64,000 nt of DNA from NCBI RefSeq assembly GCF_036906915.1, contig NZ_JBAKHX010000003.1, positions 158,013 to 222,012 on the forward strand. Direction: 5' to 3'. Shown piece by piece: positions 53,557 through 60,687 of the stretch (within the stretch, counting starts at the first letter, position 1; each line of letters begins with the position of its first letter). Position numbers and translations under genes: made by a program. The notes under the pieces are model-generated. The model worked only from the letters and a program-made list of their open reading frames with translations. It was not told where the DNA came from and did no database searches. This stretch comes from Phytohabitans sp036906915. Lineage in GTDB: Bacteria > Actinomycetota > Actinomycetes > Mycobacteriales > Micromonosporaceae.

Positions 53557-54470
53557 GATGGCTGATCGCGCCAGCGCTGCTGGCGGCCGTCGCGGCGCCG
53601 TGGCTCGCCGACCCCTACACCACGGCGACGCTGGCCCGCATCCTCGTGCTCGGCCTCGTGGCGGTGAGCGTGGCGCTGCTGACCGGCGTCGCCGGCCTGC
53701 CCACGCTCGGGCAGACCGCGCCGTTCGCGGCCGGCGCGTACGCGGCGGCGACGCTCGCGCTGCACTCCTCGTCGGTGGGCGTCACGCAACTGTTGATGGG
53801 TGCGTCGGTCGGCGCGGCCTTCGCGGCGCTCACGGTGCCGCTCGTCGTGTACGCCCGTGGCGTGGTCGTACTCATGATCACGCTGGCGATCGGCGAACTC
53901 GTGGTGACCGCCGCCAGCCGGTGGCGGTCGGTGACCGGCGGCACCGACGGGCTCGCGGGCATGCCGTCGCCCCGCCCACTGTGGGGACTGCCGGTCCTCG
54001 ACACCGACCGGGCGCGGTACCTGTACGCGCTGGCCGTGGTCGGGATCGTGCTGTGTGCGGTGGTTCTGCTGCTGCGCGGGCCCTCCGGCATGTACCTGCG
54101 CGGCTGCCGCGACGATGAGGCCCGGATGCGGGCCAGCGGGCACCCGGTGGGCGCGTACCTGGCCATCGCGTACGTCGCGGCCGGGGCGATCGCGGGGGTG
54201 GCGGGCTCGCTGCTGGTCACCACGCAGCAGTACCTGTCACCGGCCGACTTCGGTTTCGATGTCGCGGCGCTGCTGCTGCTCGGTGTGGTGATCGGCGGGG
54301 CCGGCTCGGTAGTCGGCGCCATCGCCGGCACCGCTGTCGTGCTGGCGGCCCGCGACTGGCTCTCCGGCCTGCTGCCCGGGCGCGGGCCGCTCCTGCTCGG
54401 CGCGCTCTTCATAACGGCCGCATATGTGCTGCCACGGTTCCGTTTCAGGCTGCGGCGCGTGGTCGCATGA
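53553..54470 (+). CDS. Branched-chain amino acid-type ABC permease, LivM-like
   Basis: The 305-residue membrane protein has the LivM signature VSVALLTGVAGLPTLGQTAPFAAGAY, then ITLAIGELVVTAASRWRSVTGGTDGLAGMP, and the C-terminal GVVIGGAGSVVGAIAGTAVV. ATG 53553 is chosen because it overlaps the stop of the previous gene (ATGA). It overlaps the ATPase gene in the same way. Confidence 0.9.
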   Translation: MRWLIAPALLAAVAAPWLADPYTTATLARILVLGLVAVSVALLTGVAGLPTLGQTAPFAAGAYAAATLALHSSSVGVTQLLMGASVGAAFAALTVPLVVYARGVVVLMITLAIGELVVTAASRWRSVTGGTDGLAGMPSPRPLWGLPVLDTDRARYLYALAVVGIVLCAVVLLLRGPSGMYLRGCRDDEARMRASGHPVGAYLAIAYVAAGAIAGVAGSLLVTTQQYLSPADFGFDVAALLLLGVVIGGAGSVVGAIAGTAVVLAARDWLSGLLPGRGPLLLGALFITAAYVLPRFRFRLRRVVA

Positions 54471-55174
54471 GAGCTCTGCTCGACGTCGAGGCCCTGTCTC
54501 GCGGGTACGGGTCGCTGGTCGCGTTGGACCGGATCGACCTGCGGATCGGTGAGGGGGAGCGGCACGCGCTCATCGGACCGAACGGTGCGGGCAAGACGAC
54601 GCTGCTCGACCTCGTGGCCGGCGCGACGCGCCCGGACGGCGGGCGGATCCGGGTCGCCGGGCGCGACATCACCCGGCTCGGGCCGGCGCGACGAGCCCGG
54701 CTCGGGGTCGGCCGCATCCACCAACGGCCTGCCATCTGGCCTTCCCTATCCACATTGGACAACATTGCGGTGGCCGGTGCGCGGCGCCGCGGCGGGTTCC
54801 GCCGCACGCTGCCGGCGGCCCGTGAGCTCCTGACCTCCCTCGCGCTCCCCGACGTGGCCGCCGCCCAGCTTTCACACGGCCAGCGCAGGCAACTGGAGAT
54901 CGCCATGGCGCTGGCCGGCCGGCCTCGGCTGCTGCTGCTGGACGAGCCGGCGGCGGGCCTGTCCGCGGTCGAGTTCGCGCAGCTCAGTGCGGTGCTCGAT
55001 GACCTGTCGCGCACCGTGACCGTGCTGCTCGTCGAGCACCGGCTCGATCTGGTCTACGCCTTCGCCGACCGGGTCACCGTGTTACGCGACGGCCGGCGCG
55101 TCCTCACCGGTACCCCCGACGAGATCCGCACCTCTTCGGTGGTCCGGAGCGCGTACGCCGAGGCGGTGAGCTGA
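54467..55174 (+). CDS. Branched-chain amino acid-type ABC ATPase, LivG-like
   Basis: The 235-residue ATPase has Walker A GPNGAGKTT near residue 38, a LivG-type region RLGVGRIHQRPAIWPSLSTLDNI, signature LSHGQRRQLEIA, Walker B LLLLDEPAAGLS, and H-loop VLLVEHRLDLV. It is the first of two ATPases of the importer. Confidence 0.9.
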   Translation: MRALLDVEALSRGYGSLVALDRIDLRIGEGERHALIGPNGAGKTTLLDLVAGATRPDGGRIRVAGRDITRLGPARRARLGVGRIHQRPAIWPSLSTLDNIAVAGARRRGGFRRTLPAARELLTSLALPDVAAAQLSHGQRRQLEIAMALAGRPRLLLLDEPAAGLSAVEFAQLSAVLDDLSRTVTVLLVEHRLDLVYAFADRVTVLRDGRRVLTGTPDEIRTSSVVRSAYAEAVS

Positions 55175-55882
55175 GTGCTGCGGATAAGCCGCCTCAGCGC
55201 CGGATATGGCGGCGGGACCGTCCTGCACGACGTCGACCTGTGCGTCGGCGCGGGGCGGGTCCAGGCGATCATCGGGCGCAACGGCGCCGGCAAGACCACG
55301 CTCGTGCACGCGATCGCCGGCCTGCTGCGCCCGTACTCGGGCACCGTCGAGGTGTCGGGCGTCGATCTCGCCGGCAGGCCAGCGCACCGGATCGCCCGCG
55401 CCGGCGTCGGTCTGGTCCCTCAGGGCCGGCGCGTTTTCGCGAGCCTGACGGTGACGGAGCACCTGTCGCTAGTCACCGGTCTCTTCAGAAGTCCTATATG
55501 GACAGTAGAGAGGGTGCTGGATCTCATGCCCCGGCTGGCGCAGCGACTGCGGCACCGTGGCAACCAGCTCTCCGGCGGCGAGCAGCAGATGCTCGCCATC
55601 GCCCGAGCCCTGCTCACCCAGCCGCGCCTGTTGCTGCTCGACGAACCATGCGAAGGGCTGGCCGGCGAGGTGGCGGACCGGGTACGGGAGGTCGTCGCCG
55701 GCCTGGCCGCCGACGGCATGACCGTGCTGCTCGTCGAACAGCAGCTCCACCACGCGGTACAGCTCGCCGACCGGATCGCCGTCCTGGACTACGGCCGCCT
55801 GGTCGCTGACGAGCCCGCGGACGGCGTACGCGCCGACCCCGCACCCATCGAAGCCCTGCTCAGCATCGCCCAGCGGAGGTAA
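55175..55882 (+). CDS. Branched-chain amino acid-type ABC ATPase, LivF-like
   Basis: The 235-residue ATPase starts at GTG 55175 immediately after the LivG stop. It has Walker A GRNGAGKTT, LivF-type VPQGRRVFASLTVTEHL, signature LSGGEQQMLAIARAL, Walker B LLLLDEPCEGLA, and H-loop VLLVEQQLHHAVQLAD. It completes the five-component importer. Confidence 0.9.
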   Translation: MLRISRLSAGYGGGTVLHDVDLCVGAGRVQAIIGRNGAGKTTLVHAIAGLLRPYSGTVEVSGVDLAGRPAHRIARAGVGLVPQGRRVFASLTVTEHLSLVTGLFRSPIWTVERVLDLMPRLAQRLRHRGNQLSGGEQQMLAIARALLTQPRLLLLDEPCEGLAGEVADRVREVVAGLAADGMTVLLVEQQLHHAVQLADRIAVLDYGRLVADEPADGVRADPAPIEALLSIAQRR

Positions 55883-55886
55883 CACC

Positions 55887-56660
55887 ATGCCCGGATACGC
55901 GTTCAGCAACCGTTCGCCTGAAGCCGACAACCAACTGCGCGCGCTGGAGTCCTTCCTGGACCCGATCACGGCGCGCCGGCTCGTGCTTCGCCCGGGTGCC
56001 CGGTGCTGGGAGGCCGGCGCGGGTGGCGGATCGGTGGCCTACTTCATGGCGCGCGCGGTTGGCCCCGTCGGGCACGTCGTCGCCACCGACATCGACCCGC
56101 TGCACCTCGTGCCCGACGACAACCTGTCGATACTGCGGCACGACGCCCGCGAAACCCCGCCGCCCGGTGGACCGTTCGACGTCATCCACGCCCGGCTCCT
56201 GCTGCTGCACCTGCCCGAGCGGCGGCGGGTCCTTGCGCAGATGGCGAGCGCGCTGGCGCCCGGCGGCTGGCTGGTGGTGGAGGAGTTCGACTGCACGGCG
56301 GCGCCCCGAGTGCTGATCGCGCCGAGCGACGACTCGGCGAAGCTCTTCCAGGAGGTGATGGACGCGCTGTTCGGCGTGCTCCGCGACCGGGGCGCCGACC
56401 TGGCGTGGGCGCAGGACGTGCACGGCGAGATGGCGCAGGCCGGTCTGACCGACATCGACACCACGGTGCACGTCGAGAGCTGGACGGGTGGCTCTCTGGC
56501 CATGTCGCTGTACGACAACAACTCCCGCCAGCTAGAGCCAAGACTGCTGGCAGCCGGAATCTCCCCGGACCAGCTCCGCACCTTCCGCGCACTGGCCCGT
56601 GACGAGGCGTTCGCGGCGATGTCCTACTCGTTCGTCTCCACCCGCGCCCGCCGCGCCTGA
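55887..56660 (+). CDS. Class I SAM-dependent methyltransferase
   Basis: The 257-residue protein has the SAM motif RCWEAGAGGGSVAYFMARAVG, acidic motif VVATDIDP, and FDVIHARLLLLHLPERR. It starts 4 bases after the LivF gene and closes the operon, before a strong hairpin. It resembles ubiquinone/menaquinone and small-molecule methyltransferases. A role in modifying the compound imported by the transporter is conceivable but only inferred. Confidence 0.82.
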   Translation: MPGYAFSNRSPEADNQLRALESFLDPITARRLVLRPGARCWEAGAGGGSVAYFMARAVGPVGHVVATDIDPLHLVPDDNLSILRHDARETPPPGGPFDVIHARLLLLHLPERRRVLAQMASALAPGGWLVVEEFDCTAAPRVLIAPSDDSAKLFQEVMDALFGVLRDRGADLAWAQDVHGEMAQAGLTDIDTTVHVESWTGGSLAMSLYDNNSRQLEPRLLAAGISPDQLRTFRALARDEAFAAMSYSFVSTRARRA

Positions 56661-56664
56661 GAAA

Positions 56665-56709
56665 AACTTGCCGAGTTGTGGCACGTATGGCGCCACAACT
56701 CGGCAAGTT
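56665..56709. terminator. Bidirectional hairpin terminator
   Basis: AACTTGCCGAGTTGTGGC (56665-56682) and its exact complement (56692-56709) form an 18-bp stem with a 9-base loop. On the minus strand the stem is followed by a run of T residues, a classic intrinsic terminator for the S15-like gene. It also lies just beyond the methyltransferase stop. Confidence 0.85.
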
Positions 56710-56714
56710 CCCGG

Positions 56715-58418
56715 CTAGATCAGGGGCAGTAGAGCCCGGCTGGGCGCCAGGGAGACTGTCACGCCGCCCGCGGCCGGGTCTGGCGCCAGGTATTCGTTGT
56801 GGTTCGCTACGACGACCACGCCGATTCTCGAACCCGTCGGGAAGATGTAGTCCTTGGGCTCCAGCGTGATAGTCGCTGTGTACTGGGTGCCAGGCACCAG
56901 CGGGGACGCGGTCGTCAGGGATGTGCGGTTCTTCGTGTCCAGGGCGCCTCGGGTCACGACCCTCGTCGGCGCGCCGTTGGTGTAGTGGACCAGCATCGCC
57001 GTCAAGGGGGTGCTCGACGACGTGGACGTGAAGGTGACCTGCACTCGGCCGGTGCCGGAGAGCCGCTTCGGCGCGGTCAGCACGGGTGCCAGGTAGACGA
57101 GGCGGCCGGGCTTTGCGGTCTCGGGCGCGGTGGTCATCGGGTACTCGAGCTGGAAGCGGTCGTCGGTGAACGACTGGGTGCCGCCCGAGGCGGGCGAGGT
57201 GAGCAGGGTGCCCGCGGCGCCGGTGGCCGGGCCGCCGAAGTACAGGCTGGTCTCGGTGCCGCCCGGCCACGTGGCGTACGTGTTGGTCGTGCCGTCGGGG
57301 CGCTTGATGGTGGCCTGCGGCTCGTTCATGATCCCGTTGTCGATGTCGTAGAGCCAGTGGTCCATCCACCGGCCGACGGTGTCGCGCGCGACGAGGTCGG
57401 AGCTGAACGGGTCGCTGTGCCCGCCGTCGTGCAGCCACAGCTTGCGCGGCACGCCGTTCGCGATCAGCTGGTCCCAGTAGCGGCCGAAGTGGGTGGTCTT
57501 GGTGTTGCGGTCCTGCTGCCCGTGCACCATGAAGACGGAAGCCTCGACCTGGCTGGCCTGGTCACGATAGTCACGGGCCTGCCAGAACGCGTTGAAGTCG
57601 GCGGTGGCGTCGTCGGCCTGGTCGCCGAGTTGCTGATACCGGCTGGCGCACTGGCTGAGCGCGGTGGGGTGCGAGACGTACTGCGCCAGCGACTGCGGGT
57701 ACCGGCTGCTGAAGCCGCCGTACGCGATGCCGTGGGCGCGGGCGTAGTCGTACCAGCTGGAGATGCCGGCGATCGGCACGATGGTTTCGAGTCCCTCGAC
57801 GCCGGTCTCGGCGACCGCGATGGGCAGGGTGCCGGCGTACGAGACGCCGATCATGCCTGCCGAGCCGGTGCTCCACGTCGCCACCGCTGGGGTGCCGTCG
57901 GCGTACGTGGCGGTGGCGCGGCCGCCCAGCCAGTCGACGGCCGCCTTGGCGCTGATCGTGTCTTCGGGACCGCCGGTGGTCGCGCAGCCTTCGGACTCGG
58001 CGGTGCCCTGCATCTCGACCTCGACGACGGCGTACCCGCGCGGCACGAAGTAGTCGTCGAACCAGGTGTTGAAGTGCGGGGCCGGCACGATGAGATCGGA
58101 CTGCTGGCGGGCCAGCGAGCTGACCCCGAAGTACGGGCTGGCGTGGATCACCGACGCTACCTGGAGGCCGCTGGCGGTGCCTTCGGGGCGGATGAGACGG
58201 GCGGCGATGCGGTCGTTGCTCCCGTCGCCGTTGCTGTCCATCGGCGCGGTGATGTAGACGGTCTCCTGGATGGCGGCGGCGAGCGAGAAGACCGGCTGGG
58301 TGGCGCCGTTCTTCACGACAAGCCCTGCGGGCCCTGCCGGTGCCGCCGAGGCGGACGCCGGGACGAGTACAGCGGCTGCCGCGACCGCGAGCGCGGTCAC
58401 GGCTGATCGGATACGCAC
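56715..58418 (-). CDS. Secreted CocE/NonD-type hydrolase (S15 peptidase family)
   Basis: The 567-residue precursor starts at GTG 58418, with GGGGGA upstream, and has a signal peptide ending near VPASASAAPAG. The alpha/beta-hydrolase core has ITAPMDSNGDGSNDRIAARL, nucleophile motif GMIGVSYAGTLP (G-x-S-x-G) and the His motif HDGGHSDP; the C-terminal jelly-roll (RLVYLAPVLTAPKRLSGTGRVQV) is typical of X-prolyl dipeptidyl aminopeptidase and cocaine-esterase-like enzymes. It probably cleaves X-Pro dipeptides or esters outside the cell. It is monocistronic with its own terminator. Confidence 0.87.
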   Translation of the reverse strand: MRIRSAVTALAVAAAAVLVPASASAAPAGPAGLVVKNGATQPVFSLAAAIQETVYITAPMDSNGDGSNDRIAARLIRPEGTASGLQVASVIHASPYFGVSSLARQQSDLIVPAPHFNTWFDDYFVPRGYAVVEVEMQGTAESEGCATTGGPEDTISAKAAVDWLGGRATATYADGTPAVATWSTGSAGMIGVSYAGTLPIAVAETGVEGLETIVPIAGISSWYDYARAHGIAYGGFSSRYPQSLAQYVSHPTALSQCASRYQQLGDQADDATADFNAFWQARDYRDQASQVEASVFMVHGQQDRNTKTTHFGRYWDQLIANGVPRKLWLHDGGHSDPFSSDLVARDTVGRWMDHWLYDIDNGIMNEPQATIKRPDGTTNTYATWPGGTETSLYFGGPATGAAGTLLTSPASGGTQSFTDDRFQLEYPMTTAPETAKPGRLVYLAPVLTAPKRLSGTGRVQVTFTSTSSSTPLTAMLVHYTNGAPTRVVTRGALDTKNRTSLTTASPLVPGTQYTATITLEPKDYIFPTGSRIGVVVVANHNEYLAPDPAAGGVTVSLAPSRALLPLI

Positions 58419-58568
58419 CTGATTGTCCCCCGTAGGTTAGGTGTGCCATCGATGAGGGTGCACCCGCCCAGGACCCTGCCACAGCCTGTGCGATCGAGGA
58501 ACTAGAGTGTGACGAAGCTCAATATATGCGGGTAACCGGATATCGTTTCCTCGGCTTCTGCTTGTGCG

Positions 58569-58582
58569 TGGGAGCCCTCCCA
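58569..58582. promoter_or_regulatory. CelR/CebR-like operator upstream of the GH6 gene
   Basis: The 14-base sequence TGGGAGCCCTCCCA differs at one base from the palindrome TGGGAGCGCTCCCA bound by the cellobiose-responsive LacI-family repressors CelR/CebR. It lies 231 bases before the GH6 start, in the 394-bp divergent region 58419-58812. That region also has a hairpin with 8-bp arms at 58764-58786. Confidence 0.65.
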
Positions 58583-58812
58583 TGCAAGACTCGCTTAACG
58601 CATTCGGGGGAGCCGATGCGAGCGGTTGACCAGGGCACGCGGATCGGCGAGAGCCGTACGCACGGATGACCGCAATGATCTTTTGCTCGCCGCTCCGGGC
58701 TAGGCGAGCCGCCCCCCTCCGGCGTTCTGCGGCGCCACCATCCTCTGAGCCCGCGGTCCGCCACGCCAGAGCGCCTCACTCTGGCGACGCGCGACGAAGT
58801 AGGAGAATACGA

Positions 58813-60576
58813 ATGAGACTCGTCTTGAGTCGCAACAGAAAGCGGAGCCTCGCGATCGCGTCGGTTGCCGCTGTTGGCCTGGGCGGCCTCTCCGTGATCC
58901 AGGCCCTGCCCGCGAGCGCCGCCACTGGGTGCAGCGTCACCTATACGATCGCCAGCCAGTGGAACAACGGCTTCCAGGGCAGCATCGCCGTACGCAACGT
59001 CGGCGACGCTTGGACCTCGTGGTCGCTGACCTTCTCGTTCGCGAACGGGCAGCGCGTGAGCCAGGGCTGGAACGGCCGGTTCGCCCAGAGCGGCACCCAG
59101 GTGACCGTCAGCAACGAGAGCTGGAACGGGAGCGTGGCGAACGGCGGCTCTGTGAACCCTGGGTTCACGGGCACGCACACCGGCACCAACGCCGTGCCGA
59201 CCGCCTTCTCCGTCAACGGTGTGGCGTGCACCGGCACGGTGACCCCGACGACGCCGGGTACCAACCCGACGACCCCGGGCACCAACCCGACCACGCCGGG
59301 CACCAACCCGACGACCAGCCCGCCGCCCAACCCGGGCCAGAAGGTCGACAACCCGTACTCGGGCGGCCAGGGCTACCGGAACACGGAGTGGCAGGCCAAG
59401 GCCAACAGCGTCTCCGGCGGTAGCCGCATCGCCAACAACCCGACCGCGGTGTGGATCGACCGGATCGCGGCCATCAACGGCACGCCGAACAGCAGCTCGA
59501 ACGGCGCGTTCGGGGTACGTGAGCACCTCGACGACGCGCTGCGGCAGGGTGCGAGCTACATCCAGTTCGTGATCTACAACCTGCCCGGTCGTGACTGCGC
59601 GGCGCTCGCCTCCAACGGTGAGCTCGGCGCGACCGAGATCGGTCGCTACCGGACCGAGTACATCGACCCGATCGCGGCGATCCAGGCTGACCCGAAGTAC
59701 GCCAGCCTGCGGATCATCAACATCATCGAGATCGACTCGCTGCCGAACCTGATCACGAACGTGGCGGGGCGGGGCGGCGAGACCGCGCAGTGCAACACGA
59801 TGAAGGCCAACGGCAACTACCAGGCCGGCATCGCGTACGCCCTGCAGAAGCTCGGCGCGATCGGCAACGTCTACAACTATGTCGACGCCGCCCACCACGG
59901 CTGGATCGGCTGGGACGACAACTTCCGCCCGAGCGCGCAGCTCATCGCCGACACCGTCCGGCAGTCCGGCAGCGTCAACAACGTGCACGGCTTCATCACC
60001 AACACGGCCAACTACTCGGCCCTGCAGGAGCCGTACATCACGGTGAACGACCAGACCCGGCAGTCCAAGTGGATCGACTGGAACCGCTACAACGACGAGC
60101 TGTCGTTCGCCCAGGCGTTCCGCACCGAGCTGACGACCCAGGGCATGCCGTCGAACATCGGCATGCTGATCGACACCTCCCGCAACGGTTGGGGCGGCTC
60201 GGCTCGGCCGACCGGCCCGCGCACCACGGGCACCATCGACGAGCAGGTCAATGGCTCCCGGATCGACCGCCGCATCCACAAGGGCAACTGGTGCAACCAG
60301 AGCGGCGCCGGCCTCGGCGAGCGTCCGCGCGTTGCCCCGGCCTCCGGCATCGACGCCTACGTGTGGGTCAAGCCCCCGGGTGAGTCCGACGGCTCCAGCC
60401 GCCTGATCGACAACCCCGAGGGCAAGGGCTTCGACCGGATGTGCGACCCGACGTACACCGGCAACTACCGCAACGGCAACAACCTGTCTGGCGCCCTCGA
60501 CAATGCCCCGATCTCGGGTGCATGGTTCCCGGCGCAGGTCACGCAGCTCATGCAGAACGCGTACCCGCCCCTGTAA
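58813..60576 (+). CDS. Secreted GH6 cellulase with N-terminal CBM2
   Basis: The 587-residue precursor has AGGAGA before ATG 58813. After a signal peptide ending near ALPASAATG comes a CBM2 (CSVTYTIASQWNNGFQG, VSQGWNGRFAQSG, VNGVAC, with exposed Trp), then a linker of three 21-bp-encoded TPGTNPT units (DNA about 59248-59310), and a GH6 catalytic domain: FVIYNLPGRDCAALASNGEL with the acid Asp, IINIIEIDSLPNLITN, MLIDTSRNGWGG and DAYVWVKPPGESDG. It hydrolyses cellulose from chain ends or inside. The layout suits an exo-type GH6. A CelR-like box lies upstream. Confidence 0.93.
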   Translation: MRLVLSRNRKRSLAIASVAAVGLGGLSVIQALPASAATGCSVTYTIASQWNNGFQGSIAVRNVGDAWTSWSLTFSFANGQRVSQGWNGRFAQSGTQVTVSNESWNGSVANGGSVNPGFTGTHTGTNAVPTAFSVNGVACTGTVTPTTPGTNPTTPGTNPTTPGTNPTTSPPPNPGQKVDNPYSGGQGYRNTEWQAKANSVSGGSRIANNPTAVWIDRIAAINGTPNSSSNGAFGVREHLDDALRQGASYIQFVIYNLPGRDCAALASNGELGATEIGRYRTEYIDPIAAIQADPKYASLRIINIIEIDSLPNLITNVAGRGGETAQCNTMKANGNYQAGIAYALQKLGAIGNVYNYVDAAHHGWIGWDDNFRPSAQLIADTVRQSGSVNNVHGFITNTANYSALQEPYITVNDQTRQSKWIDWNRYNDELSFAQAFRTELTTQGMPSNIGMLIDTSRNGWGGSARPTGPRTTGTIDEQVNGSRIDRRIHKGNWCNQSGAGLGERPRVAPASGIDAYVWVKPPGESDGSSRLIDNPEGKGFDRMCDPTYTGNYRNGNNLSGALDNAPISGAWFPAQVTQLMQNAYPPL

Positions 60577-60604
60577 GGGCTCGCTGATTCAAGGCTTCAG
60601 CTGA

Positions 60605-60637
60605 GATGGGGCCCGGCGTGTCGCGCCGGGCCCCATC
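60605..60637 (+). terminator. Hairpin terminator after the GH6 gene
   Basis: GATGGGGCCCGGCG (60605-60618) pairs exactly with CGCCGGGCCCCATC (60624-60637) around a 5-base loop, 29 bases after the stop codon. Confidence 0.85.
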
Positions 60638-60687
60638 GTCATTGTCATTTGCCCCACGGCAACCAGGAGTTCGGCGTAGCCTCGCAG

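Noticed and set aside
58519..60279. A 586-codon minus-strand frame opposite the GH6 gene
   Set aside because: It is Arg/Val/Asp-rich shadow sequence. The plus strand carries clear CBM2 and GH6 motifs.
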